A DNA stretch of 64,000 nucleotides from UBA1240 sp045599185 (lineage in GTDB: Bacteria; Spirochaetota; Spirochaetia; Treponematales; Treponemataceae), in the NCBI GenBank assembly GCA_045599185.1, contig JAZRVO010000015.1:147214-211213 (forward strand), given 5' to 3'. How positions within the stretch are numbered: position 1 is the first letter of the stretch; every line of letters starts with the position of its first letter. A program made the translations under genes and the position numbers. This document shows positions 34,071 through 42,550 of the stretch, piece after piece. A model generated the notes under the pieces. That model made no database searches. It was not told where the DNA came from and worked only from the letters and a program-made list of their open reading frames with translations.

Positions 34071-34430
34071 ATGGCAATACAGATTTTTGGCACAAGCAAA
34101 AACTTTGACGTAAAAAAGGCAGAACGCTATTTTGCAGAACGGCGGATTGCAGTGCAGAAAATTGACCTTAAAGAAAAAGGCATTTCTAAAGGTGAACTGG
34201 AAAATGTTGTCAGCCTGCTTGCAAAAAAAGCTGGAAGCCGTGCCGACGCTATTGAAATGCTGGCTGATAAAAAATCCAAAGATTATTCGGTTTTTGCCTA
34301 TCTTGACGACAGCGACAAATTTGAAAAACTGCTGGAAAATCCGTTGCTTTTATTGCAGCCAATTGTACGCAACGGCAAGGAAGCGGCAACTGTTGGTTAC
34401 CAGCCGGACGAGTGGAAAAACTGGAATTAA
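34071..34430 (+). CDS. ArsC/Spx-fold small protein lacking the catalytic cysteine
   Basis: 119 residues, thioredoxin-like ArsC/Spx/MgsR family by layout: IQIFGTSKNFDVKKAERYFAERRIAVQKIDLKEKGISKGEL at the N-terminus and NPLLLLQPIVRNGKEAATVGYQPDEWKNW at the C-terminus. The position normally holding the ArsC Cys or Spx CxxC (after IFGTSK) reads NFD, so no thiol is present. It may be a structural or regulatory member rather than an arsenate reductase. The start at 34071 has GAGGAAA 7 nt upstream. Starts upstream lie in the MITE-like element. Confidence 0.8.
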   Translation: MAIQIFGTSKNFDVKKAERYFAERRIAVQKIDLKEKGISKGELENVVSLLAKKAGSRADAIEMLADKKSKDYSVFAYLDDSDKFEKLLENPLLLLQPIVRNGKEAATVGYQPDEWKNWN

Positions 34431-34739
34431 AAACCACTGGTTTTGCATTGCTGCAAACTTTTAAAAGATTTTTACTGCTTTTTTTTCAGTTTACGGTACA
34501 ATTCTTAAAAAAAATTCCTAAGTATAAGTGCAAACGTTTTTCTGTGTCCGTCCTGTACTCGTTCGTACTTATTCGTTTTTTTACTGAAAAAATCAGTTTT
34601 GGAAACCATTTTCAGTATAGTACCTGAATTAAAAACACGCGCAAAAGTTCCCTTGTTTTTTTCAAATTTCAACTATATAATTATGAATTATACAAAATCA
34701 AATTGAAATTTCATTTTCCAGAAAGGAACGGCAAAATAA
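34431..34739. other. Spacer before the 7TM-GGDEF gene
   Basis: 309 bp, A/T rich and without a gene. It includes a promoter TTGTTT (34653-34658)-17 bp-TATAAT (34676-34681) for the downstream gene. A 9-bp inverted repeat AAATTTCAA (34664-34672) / TTGAAATTT (34703-34711) brackets the -10 box and the likely transcription start, so it is operator-like. Confidence 0.6.
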
Positions 34740-36425
34740 ATGGTTGCAAAGGAAATTAAGCTTACAAGTCTTACTGTTATTGCGGCTGCCCTTATTATTT
34801 TTGCCGGAATCAGTTTTTACCAGCTGGGCCGGGTTGTAGGCGATTCTGAACCTGCGGGCTACATAAATTACGGCTGGGACGTTACTTACCACGACAAAAC
34901 TTTTACCAACGTTGCTCTTGCCGATTTTGATTTTAAAGATTTGTCCCGCGGCGACAGGATAATTATTTCTGTGCCGATGACTGATTTTAATGAATTGTAC
35001 CCGATTCTGCTTGTGCGCACTGACAACTATTTTTTTGAAGTGCAGAAAAACGGCAGGGTGATTTTCAACAGTTTTCAGACTGGAAACGGCAGGCCGTTTG
35101 TTGGCCGCGGTACTGTTTCAGTGCCGATACACAGCATTAAGGCCGGCGAAGAATTAAAAATTGTAATTACTGTTGCAGAAAACAACGCTTTTAAGCGCCT
35201 TACGCCTTTAAGAATTATTTCTGCCGTTGACTATTTCAGCGACATTTACCGCAACAATTTTTACATTTTTGTCTGCGTGCATTTTATGTTCATTACCGGG
35301 CTTTTGGGCGTGGTTCTGGGCGTGGTTTTCAAATTCCTTAAGCGTGAAATGAGCAGCACTATTTTTTGTGTTGGTGCTTTGGGAATTCTTGCAAGCAGCG
35401 GACTTGGAATTGAGAGCCAGATAATGTCTTTGTTTTTTCAATCTGCCGCAGAATTGACGAGAATGCGTTTCATGTCAATTTCCGGTTCCGTTGTATGCAT
35501 TCTTTGCCTGCTGTATTTTCAGCTTGATAAATATTCTATACACCGGAAAATACTTCTGGCAACGATTATCGGTTTTTTTGCCGGTTCCATTTTTACAATG
35601 TTTATGCACGCTACCAATATTGTGCATGTCAGCAGCCTGCTTATGCCGATTCGCTTTTCAATGAGCCTTGTTTTTTGCTATGCCCTATATGTTTCGGTAG
35701 TTATTATTATTGACCAGCCGTTAAGCAAATGCCTGCCGGTTTTTGGCTGCGGCGTACTTTTTGTGTTCTTTCTGTTTGATGAAATTACCTATATTGTTTC
35801 CTATTATACGATTGGTTCGTTTGTGCGCCTGGATGTTATGTGGCTTTCCACCGGCGTTATGTTTTTAATTTTGTGTACAATTGCAAGCCAGATTGTTTAC
35901 ATCAATTTAAGCGAATACCGTTCGATTTCCAAATCTTACGAAGAACAGTCAACGTATCAGGATTTTGTTACCGGCTTGCTGACGCGCAGCAAAACACTGG
36001 AGATTCTGGAGACTTTGCAGAAAAATAAAAAAGATTATTCCATTGTGTGGGTTGATATTGTCAATTTGCCGGCGCATGTTAATATGGAGAATGCTGAAAA
36101 TTCAAGTAAAATGCTTGCAGTTTTTAGCGACATTATAAAGCACATGCCTACTGAAGATATGTATATCGGCCGGTTTGATGCCGGGCGGTTTTTGTTTATC
36201 AGTTCTGAACTGACGGAAAAGAAAATAAGGCATTTTCTGTTTATTCTGCAGGGCATGATTAATGCGGAAAACAGCCATTCCGAAATACCGCTGACGCTTG
36301 CAGGCGGTTACGCTTTCAGCCGTGACAGTGCAGCCCCAAATTACCAGTCGGTGCTGCGCCTTGCCACCCAGCAGAATGTTTTGCCGATTGAACAGAACAA
36401 GACCAACCGTGTGCAGAAAGCATAA
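34740..36425 (+). CDS. Multi-spanning membrane protein with degenerate GGDEF domain
   Basis: 561 residues. One N-terminal transmembrane helix is followed by an extracytoplasmic beta domain (about 40-165, 7TMR-DISM-like), then seven transmembrane helices at about 175-390. The C-terminal cytoplasmic part begins YEEQSTYQDFVTGLLTRSKTLEIL, which is the usual D-x-LTGL-x-R lead-in of GGDEF domains, and continues YSIVWVDIVN and YIGRFDAGRFLFI. The signature GG[D/E]EF position reads FDAGRF, so the diguanylate cyclase active site is absent. It is likely a sensor that binds rather than makes c-di-GMP, or an inactive partner. The ribosome binding site is AAAGGAACGG. Confidence 0.78.
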   Translation: MVAKEIKLTSLTVIAAALIIFAGISFYQLGRVVGDSEPAGYINYGWDVTYHDKTFTNVALADFDFKDLSRGDRIIISVPMTDFNELYPILLVRTDNYFFEVQKNGRVIFNSFQTGNGRPFVGRGTVSVPIHSIKAGEELKIVITVAENNAFKRLTPLRIISAVDYFSDIYRNNFYIFVCVHFMFITGLLGVVLGVVFKFLKREMSSTIFCVGALGILASSGLGIESQIMSLFFQSAAELTRMRFMSISGSVVCILCLLYFQLDKYSIHRKILLATIIGFFAGSIFTMFMHATNIVHVSSLLMPIRFSMSLVFCYALYVSVVIIIDQPLSKCLPVFGCGVLFVFFLFDEITYIVSYYTIGSFVRLDVMWLSTGVMFLILCTIASQIVYINLSEYRSISKSYEEQSTYQDFVTGLLTRSKTLEILETLQKNKKDYSIVWVDIVNLPAHVNMENAENSSKMLAVFSDIIKHMPTEDMYIGRFDAGRFLFISSELTEKKIRHFLFILQGMINAENSHSEIPLTLAGGYAFSRDSAAPNYQSVLRLATQQNVLPIEQNKTNRVQKA

Positions 36426-36427
36426 AA

Positions 36428-36455
36428 AAAGCCAGGCTTGCAGAAGTCTGGCTTT
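36428..36455. terminator. Bidirectional terminator between convergent genes
   Basis: AAAGCCAGGCTT-GCAG-AAGTCTGGCTTT between the convergent GGDEF-like and Fn3-like genes, with an A tract on the left. Confidence 0.8.
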
Positions 36456-36485
36456 GCAGTTTTAAATCGAATCAATGTAAATGTT

Positions 36486-37706
36486 TCATTCTAAAACAGA
36501 ATCAATCCATTCTGAACTTTGTACTGGATATTGAGAACGGGCGTTCAAAAAATACAGGAGCGCATCGTGCTTATTGCCCATAAAATAGCAGCATTCGCCA
36601 AGGTAAAAGTTAGCGCGCGCAACGCTCTGCACGGTTTTGCCGTTCTGGTAAGTGTCCAGATACGTTAAAAGTTCCTGCCGTGCGGCCTGCCAGTTTTCCG
36701 TGGCAAAATACTGGCTGACTGTCTGCGCCAGAAAAGTGTCCGACTGTTTTTCTGCGGCAAAAACATAAGGCAGTTTTAAGTTTTTACCATTGTGCAGTGC
36801 ATTTTGAACAGCAGGGTTTTTGCCGCGGTTGGCTGCACTTTTTTCGGCCAAAAGCTCGTCAAGCAGCGGATATTCTTTGTTTTCTTCTTCGCTTTTGCCG
36901 GTTTTCTCTTCAATTGAATTATGAAACTGGGGCAGGGGTGCGGCGCGTTTGCCCTGCGTATTTTGTTTCAATTCGTTCAGGCTTTCTGTTACGGCAACGG
37001 CTTTTGCGCTTGTGTTGCTGCCAATTTTCAGCATAACTTCACCTGTTAAAAGTTCGTTTTCTTCAATTAAAGCGTAATAAAAATTGCAGTTTGCCGGCGG
37101 AAAATCAATAAGCGGCGTGCCGGAATCGGTAAAGCTGCTTACCAGCGTTGCTTCGTTAAAAGTGCTGATTCTGGTAAAGGGTTTATCGCAGCGGAAAAGG
37201 CACAGGCGGTTGCCCTGATTTTGCGAAACGTAAGTAATTATTACGGAATTGTCTTTTGTAATTGCACAGAAATTGCTTATCTGGCTTTTGGGCTGGACAA
37301 TTTTTCCTACAAAATGGGCATTTACCGGGGCTGTGGTGCTGTTTACGCCCGGAATTATTGAACCGCATACAAATTCATCGTTTTTTACGGCAAGCACGGC
37401 GTAATAATACTGGCCGCTGTCCGTAATTTCTTCGCTGTAAATAAGCTGGCTGGAATCCTGTTCGGCAACAAGGGTTTTGGAATTAAGGTTAAGCCGGGTT
37501 AAAGGCGCTGTGTCGCGGTAAATCCTGAACATCATGTCGGGCGAATAGGTGTATGGCTCGGCGCGTTTCCATGTAATCTGCACGTTTGTGTTTGTTACCA
37601 GCACCGAAATGTCCTTTGCCACCGGTGTTGAGTTTTGGGCAAAAAGTGAAAAATTGATGGCAAAAAGCGTATTTAATAGAAAGAACTTGATGATTTTTTG
37701 TTTCAT
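36486..37706 (-). CDS. Secreted protein with Fn3-like N-terminus and TPR-like C-terminus
   Basis: 406 residues with a signal peptide (IKFFLLNTLFAINFSLFAQ). Residues about 30-110 resemble a fibronectin type III fold (VNTNVQITWKRAEPY-like pattern and GQYYYAVLAV). A second similar module (residues ~125-215) is followed by a Gln/Asn/Lys-rich linker. The last 90 residues look like a TPR or YbgF-like region (ENWQAARQELLTYLDTYQNG, ARANFYLGECCYFMGNKHDALLYFLNA). It is probably periplasmic. Its promoter (TTGTCA-17-GATTAT) ends 6 nt before the ATG and overlaps the -35 element of the divergent Cas2-like gene. Confidence 0.72.
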   Translation of the reverse strand: MKQKIIKFFLLNTLFAINFSLFAQNSTPVAKDISVLVTNTNVQITWKRAEPYTYSPDMMFRIYRDTAPLTRLNLNSKTLVAEQDSSQLIYSEEITDSGQYYYAVLAVKNDEFVCGSIIPGVNSTTAPVNAHFVGKIVQPKSQISNFCAITKDNSVIITYVSQNQGNRLCLFRCDKPFTRISTFNEATLVSSFTDSGTPLIDFPPANCNFYYALIEENELLTGEVMLKIGSNTSAKAVAVTESLNELKQNTQGKRAAPLPQFHNSIEEKTGKSEEENKEYPLLDELLAEKSAANRGKNPAVQNALHNGKNLKLPYVFAAEKQSDTFLAQTVSQYFATENWQAARQELLTYLDTYQNGKTVQSVARANFYLGECCYFMGNKHDALLYFLNARSQYPVQSSEWIDSVLE

Positions 37707-37712
37707 ACAAAT

Positions 37713-37763
37713 ATAATCACCTAAAAAATACGGTTTGACAAGATACTTTGATTAGCATATTCT
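37713..37763. promoter_or_regulatory. Divergent promoters sharing one -35 core
   Basis: TTGACAA at 37735-37741 serves both strands. On plus it is TTGACA-17-TATTCT (37758-37763), 6 nt before ATG 37770. On minus it is TTGTCA (37741-37736)-17-GATTAT (37718-37713), 6 nt before ATG 37706. Both genes would be leaderless, and polymerase binding would be mutually exclusive. Confidence 0.68.
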
Positions 37764-37769
37764 TAAAGA

Positions 37770-38072
37770 ATGTTTGTTTCTGTAATCTTAGATCCGGGGG
37801 CAGCCGAATCGGCAAACGCCCTTGCACAAATTCTTACATTTTATGGTTATCAAAAAAAACAGCGCAGCTGCTGGGAACATACCAGCGTAAGTGAAGAACG
37901 CTTTACCGCGCTGAAAAAAGACATTGACCGGGTTACCGATTATTACGATAAAGTGCGTTTTTATCATTATCCGGTACAGGGCGCAATGGCAATAACAGAA
38001 CTTAAGCAGAAAAAATGGCGCAAAATGCTGATGAAAAGTTCTGCCGATGATGCGCAAAAAAACAATCAGTAA
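37770..38072 (+). CDS. Orphan Cas2-like ferredoxin-fold protein
   Basis: 100 residues. The layout beta-alpha-beta-beta-alpha-beta fits Cas2: MFVSVILDPG has the strand-Asp of the Cas2 active site, and AESANALAQILTFYGYQKKQRSCWEHTSVSEERFTALKKDIDRV has the usual helix-turn-strand arrangement. DYYDKVRFYHYP is the last core strand. There is no cas1, no other cas gene and no CRISPR array in the window, so it is an orphan. Other possibilities are VapD-like or another small ferredoxin-fold nuclease or regulator. No Shine-Dalgarno is present and the promoter geometry suggests a leaderless mRNA. A 28-bp AAAGAAAT..ATTTCTTT hairpin follows. Confidence 0.6.
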   Translation: MFVSVILDPGAAESANALAQILTFYGYQKKQRSCWEHTSVSEERFTALKKDIDRVTDYYDKVRFYHYPVQGAMAITELKQKKWRKMLMKSSADDAQKNNQ

Positions 38073-38088
38073 ATTTAAAGTATTATAG

Positions 38089-38118
38089 CAAAAGAAATTA
38101 CTCTGTAATTATTTCTTT
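38089..38118 (+). terminator. Hairpin after the Cas2-like gene
   Basis: AAAGAAAT-TAC and GTA-ATTATTTCTTT (imperfect stem with an internal AA bulge). It lacks a long U tract, so terminator activity is uncertain. Confidence 0.4.
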
Positions 38119-38146
38119 GTAAAAACAGAAAATCTTAGGAAAAACT

Positions 38147-39281
38147 ATGCTTGACGAATTAAAAATCCCCATTGCCAATGTAAAGGCAGACATCCTCGAA
38201 GTTTGGGGGCATCTTTGACTCGGCTGTAATTGAAGCCAAAATTGCAGAAAAAGAAAAACTGTGCGGCGAACCCGGTTTCTGGGATAATCCGCAGAAAGCC
38301 GAGAAAGTTTTGGGTGACATTAAAGCCCTTAAAAACCGCATTGAACCATGGAAAGAACTTATAGCCGCAATTGAAGACACCGAAGCTTTGTACGAGCTTG
38401 CCGTGGAAGGCGGTGACGATTCGCTTGAAGCTGAAATCAAAAGTTCCCTTGATTCAATCAGCGAAAAATACGAAAAGCAGAGCATTTTAAACCTTCTTTC
38501 TGACGAAGTGGACAGAAACGGCGCATTCTTAACGATTCATGCCGGTGCAGGCGGTACGGAAGCCTGTGACTGGGCGCAGATGCTTTTCAGAATGTACAGC
38601 CGCTGGTGCGAACGCCGCGGCTTTAAGATGGAAGTGGTAGACCTTCTTGAAGCAGAAGGCGGAATAAAATCGGTAACGGCACAAATTACCGGTGAATATG
38701 TTTACGGTTACTTAAAATCGGAGGCTGGAATTCACCGTCTGGTTCGTATCAGTCCCTTCGATTCCAATGCACGCCGCCACACTTCTTTTACTTCGGTTTA
38801 CGTTTTCCCTGTTCTTGACGACAGTATTGAAGTTGAAATTAGACCCGAAGATTTGCGCGTTGATACTTACCGTGCTGGCGGTGCAGGCGGTCAGCACGTT
38901 AACAAAACCGATTCTGCGGTGCGTTTTACCCACCTGCCAACCGGAATTGTTGTTGCATGTCAGACCGAACGCAGCCAGATTATGAACCGCCAGACGGCAA
39001 TGAACATGCTGCGCGCCCGTTTGTACGAATATTACCGGGCTGAAAAAGAAAAGGAACACGCCAAATTTGCTCAGGAAAAGAAAGACATTTCCTGGGGCAA
39101 CCAGATTCGTTCCTACGTTTTCCAGCCCTACACAATGGTAAAAGACCACCGCACCAAGTTTGAATCGGGCAACATTCAGTCCGTAATGGACGGTAACATT
39201 GACGCATTCATTGAAAATTATCTTTCGCTTAAATGGAAAGGTTTGCCCGAACAGAGCGACGAAAGCGACGACGATTTATGA
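38147..39281 (+). CDS. prfB: Peptide chain release factor 2 (programmed +1 frameshift)
   Basis: The frame-0 ORF starts at ATG 38147 (after TTAGGA), runs 23 codons and meets TGA at 38216-38218. The context GGG GGC AT CTT TGA C is the classic RF2 autoregulatory shift site: a Shine-Dalgarno-like GGGGG three bases before CTT, then TGA and C. Shifting +1 at CTT continues as DSAVIEAKIAEKEKLCG and on to 39281, giving about 377 residues. Diagnostic motifs are GAGGTEACDWAQML, RVSPFDS-like RISPFDSNARRHTSF, and GGQHVNKTDSAVRFTHLPTGI. The GGQ loop is needed for peptide release. The stop overlaps the next gene as ATGA. Confidence 0.96.
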
Positions 39282-40903
39282 AAAAACCGTCGCTTTTGGC
39301 AGTAATTTTTGCAGTTTTTACGATTTTTCCTCAATCTGTAACGGCACAAAGCTGGGTTCTTTCTGCCGTGCCTTTTGAATACCGTACAACTTCAAAAACT
39401 TCCGGCGATTCAGTTCGTGCCGCCGCCGAAGAACTGCCAAAGCTGGTTCTGGCCGAATTGCAGGGCAGGGGCAGCCGCATTCTTGAAGAAAGCGAAATTG
39501 AACAGAAAATTCTGTACGATTTGCGCCAGGAACGGCAGGAACTTTTCATTCAGCTTAGCAGAAACATTGCTGAAAAAGACGAACTTTTTTTTGCAAATGA
39601 TTCTGCTTATGGCAAAAAAAAACTTGAAAAGCAGAAAGACGCTGAAATTATCCTTGTGCAGAAGCAGATTGAAGACAATTTAAAAAAAGCAGCAAATCCT
39701 TTGGGCACTTTTTTAAACGAAGACCCAAAAAACAAAAAGAAAAATCAGAAAGCCGAATACATTTCAGAACTGCGGCCGGGTGACAGTGCCCGGCTTGCCC
39801 TGTACCGCGACAATCCTGAAGAACTGTTTACCCCTCAGCGCGAAGACGAAACTTTTTACGATTTTGAAAACCGGGTGGTGGAAAACAAAATTGACGGAAT
39901 TGTTACCGGTTCAATTACAGAACGCGCCGGTTTTTTGCAGGCAACGGTAAATCTGGTTTTGTATCCGGATGCAAAAATTGAATGTACGGTAAACGAAATC
40001 GGTTCGATGAAGGATTTAAGCGCACTTGCTTCAGCCGTGGCAAAATCTTTATATCCTTACGTTATAAACAGTAAGCCGGTTAAATTACGTTTTGAAATTT
40101 TCCCGGAAGAAGCTGCAAAAGTTGCGCGCATTTATGTTGACGGTTCTACGCCGCAGGGCAGCGGACAGATTGACGTGCAGAACGGAAGGCATCAGGTTTA
40201 CATTTACGCGGAAGGTTTTGAAAGCAAAAGTTTTTCCTACAGTTTTACCCAGACCGACGAATTCGTAATTCAGGTTAAAATGCCCAAAAAAGAAATTGTG
40301 CGCGTTTCGCTGGCTTCGGCCAACAGCGAAGGCGATTTTTACGCAAATGCAATGCCCGTGCAGGATAAAAACGACCTGAACCTTGATAAGGGGCACACGC
40401 TTGGCGAATATGTGGGGTCAAACGGCAGCAGCCAGTTTTTCATGCTTGAAAACAATGCAGGCAAAAAAAGCGGCACTGAACCTGCCGGCAGCAGTTTGAA
40501 TTTTAAGCCCATTACGTTTAACGATTCGCTTCTTGATTTTTCTTCTCAGATTGAAAAATCAAGGTCAGATTTGTATAATTCCTACGCCGCACTGCTTATA
40601 AGCCTGCCTTTTACTTTTATTTCAACGGGCATGAAAATTGCAATGAACAATTCGTACTATTACGACCGGGCAGATTTGGCCGACGTTACCCACTGGCAGG
40701 TTTACAATTACGCATTCACAACGTTCAGTGCGGCAATGGGCGTAAACTTTTTGTATAATGTTGGCCGCTACCTTTACATGGGCAATACTTTAATGCCCCA
40801 AACCCTAAAATTGGGGCCGCAAAACCAGAAATTTGGCGATTTTATGCCGGCAAGCGAAACTGAAGAAAACACCGAAAACTCATATAATTCAGCAGAAAAT
40901 TGA
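39278..40903 (+). CDS. Secreted protein with PEGA-like segment
   Basis: 541 residues; ATG 39278 overlaps the prfB stop, and the signal peptide is MKKPSLLAVIFAVFTIFPQS-type. Residues about 30-130 form a Lys/Glu-rich helical region (IEQKILYDLRQERQELFIQL). The middle contains a lipoprotein-associated-like segment with IVTGSITERAG. Around 265-345 a PEGA-like module is seen (LRFEIFPEEAAKVARIYVDGSTP then GRHQVYIYAEGF). The C-terminus has a hydrophobic segment with AALLISLPFTFISTGM. The protein is not assigned; it is likely periplasmic or envelope associated. It is translationally coupled to prfB. Confidence 0.68.
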   Translation: MKKPSLLAVIFAVFTIFPQSVTAQSWVLSAVPFEYRTTSKTSGDSVRAAAEELPKLVLAELQGRGSRILEESEIEQKILYDLRQERQELFIQLSRNIAEKDELFFANDSAYGKKKLEKQKDAEIILVQKQIEDNLKKAANPLGTFLNEDPKNKKKNQKAEYISELRPGDSARLALYRDNPEELFTPQREDETFYDFENRVVENKIDGIVTGSITERAGFLQATVNLVLYPDAKIECTVNEIGSMKDLSALASAVAKSLYPYVINSKPVKLRFEIFPEEAAKVARIYVDGSTPQGSGQIDVQNGRHQVYIYAEGFESKSFSYSFTQTDEFVIQVKMPKKEIVRVSLASANSEGDFYANAMPVQDKNDLNLDKGHTLGEYVGSNGSSQFFMLENNAGKKSGTEPAGSSLNFKPITFNDSLLDFSSQIEKSRSDLYNSYAALLISLPFTFISTGMKIAMNNSYYYDRADLADVTHWQVYNYAFTTFSAAMGVNFLYNVGRYLYMGNTLMPQTLKLGPQNQKFGDFMPASETEENTENSYNSAEN

Positions 40904-40926
40904 AAAAGTAAAACCGGAGGAAATTT

Positions 40927-41802
40927 ATGGCAAAATTAAGTTTTTCTGAGAAATTAAAGTCTTTGTTTGGCAGAAAAAACGAAGAAACTGAAGATTTTTT
41001 TGAAGATTTGACAGATTCGCTTATTGAAGGCGATTTGGGTGCAAAAACTGCATTTGAACTTACTGAAAAAATAGAAAACATGTGCAAAAAACAGGGCACA
41101 AAAGAACCGGAAGAAATTACCGCCCTTTTAAAACAGGAACTTTCGGCTTTTGTAAAGGAAACACGCCTTGAACCCGAACCGGGAAAAACGAACATTTATT
41201 TGATGCTTGGCGTTAACGGTGTTGGAAAAACCACCAGCGCCGCAAAACTCGGCAAATATTTTGAAAAATCTGCAAAAATGCCAATTGTGCTGGCTGCGGC
41301 AGACACTTTCCGTGCGGCGGCAATTGAACAGTTGCAGTACCACGGCGAAAAACTTGGTCTGCGCGTGGTTGCCCACCAGAATGGTGCAGACCCCGGGGCT
41401 GTTGTTTTTGATGCTGCCGATGCTGTTACTGCTCAGGGCGGCGGTCTTGTTATTGCCGATACGGCAGGCCGCCTGCACAACAAGGAAAACCTTGTTCGCG
41501 AATTGCAGAAAATTGACAGAATTGCAAAACAGAAAGCCGCAGAAGGCTGCTATAAAAAAATTCTGGTAATTGATGCAACAACAGGCCAGAATGCGCTGCG
41601 GCAGGCAGAAGTTTTTAACGAAGCTGTGGGCGTTGATGCAATTATTCTTACCAAGTACGATTCAACAGCCAAAGGCGGCGTTGCCTGCGCCGTTGGCAAG
41701 GAACTTGGCATTGGCATTGCCTTTACCGGCACAGGCGAAAAATACGAAGACATTGGGCTTTTTAACAGCGAAGAATATTTGAACGCCTTTTTAGGATTAT
41801 AA
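40927..41802 (+). CDS. ftsY: Signal recognition particle receptor FtsY
   Basis: 291 residues. The N domain (1-90) is short and there is no long acidic A domain. The G domain has GVNGVGKTTSAAKLG (G1), DTFRAAAIEQL (G2), DTAGRLHNKENLVRELQKI (G3) and TKYDSTAKGG (G4). FtsY receives SRP-ribosome complexes at the membrane. The start follows CCGGAGG. It is the central gene between two envelope genes, and its stop is 1 bp before the next start. Confidence 0.97.
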   Translation: MAKLSFSEKLKSLFGRKNEETEDFFEDLTDSLIEGDLGAKTAFELTEKIENMCKKQGTKEPEEITALLKQELSAFVKETRLEPEPGKTNIYLMLGVNGVGKTTSAAKLGKYFEKSAKMPIVLAAADTFRAAAIEQLQYHGEKLGLRVVAHQNGADPGAVVFDAADAVTAQGGGLVIADTAGRLHNKENLVRELQKIDRIAKQKAAEGCYKKILVIDATTGQNALRQAEVFNEAVGVDAIILTKYDSTAKGGVACAVGKELGIGIAFTGTGEKYEDIGLFNSEEYLNAFLGL

Positions 41803-41803
41803 A

Positions 41804-42550
41804 ATGAAGAAATTTAAAATTGTGTGTGCTGCTGCTGTTTTCACTTTTGCTTTTGCCCTGTTTGCCCAGGCAGAAACTGACGCGATTACAGACAAGGACG
41901 GACGTTTTAGAAATACCGTTAACGGCGAAGAAATTTTTTACACGGTGCGCAACGAAACCGGCATAAGCGAAATTTACGTTGCTGACGAAGCCGGTTACAG
42001 CCGCAGAACTTACGACAGGCAGATGCGGCTTTTAAGCGAAACCAGCTGGCAGTTTGCGCCGAATAAAAAAACTGTTCTTGTAAGCGAAAAAATTTACACT
42101 TATGACGAAAATGCCCAGACTTACAAGCGTATGGACGAAAGCGACTATGTTCAGAATATTTACACCCGAAGCCAGTTTAACGAAAAAGGCCTGATTCTGG
42201 CGCAAAGCGTTTATCTGCTGCAAAACGGAAAGCCTTCCAAAAAGCCGGTTTCTTCTTACATGAAAAAATACGATGACAAAAACCGGGTTGTTGAAATGCA
42301 AAGTGCCAGCGCAAATGGCGAGCGCAATAAAATTCTGTACACTTACAACCTTTTCTGCGACCAGCCCAATTTGCAGGTTTACGAAAAAAACATGCTTGTA
42401 AGCGAAAAAATTTACAAAACCGCAGGCACTTATGAAGAACGCACGTATTTTGAAGGCGGCGACGTGGTTGTAAGCGTTTTTACCGACGGCATAAAAACAG
42501 ACCAGTGGCTGGAATCTGAAGGACAGATTTTTAGAAGCGAAACATGGTAA
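41804..42550 (+). CDS. Secreted hypothetical protein (YwqK-like or repeat-containing)
   Basis: 248 residues with a signal peptide (IVCAAAVFTFAFALFAQA). The body has repeating short beta units such as SEKIYTYDENAQTYKRMDES and MKKYDDKNRVVEMQSA that resemble the antitoxin-like YwqK or MORN-like repeat proteins. No catalytic motif is seen. It has no obvious ribosome binding site and is coupled to ftsY, and its last bases overlap the next start (42544), so it belongs to the same operon as the LolCDE-type genes. It may be an envelope protein linked to lipoprotein transport (inference). Confidence 0.6.
   Translation: MKKFKIVCAAAVFTFAFALFAQAETDAITDKDGRFRNTVNGEEIFYTVRNETGISEIYVADEAGYSRRTYDRQMRLLSETSWQFAPNKKTVLVSEKIYTYDENAQTYKRMDESDYVQNIYTRSQFNEKGLILAQSVYLLQNGKPSKKPVSSYMKKYDDKNRVVEMQSASANGERNKILYTYNLFCDQPNLQVYEKNMLVSEKIYKTAGTYEERTYFEGGDVVVSVFTDGIKTDQWLESEGQIFRSETW

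Noticed and set aside
38310..39281. prfB starting at the in-frame ATG 38310
   Set aside because: The conserved RF2 N-terminus continues upstream and joins the 23-codon ORF at the CTT-TGA-C shift site.
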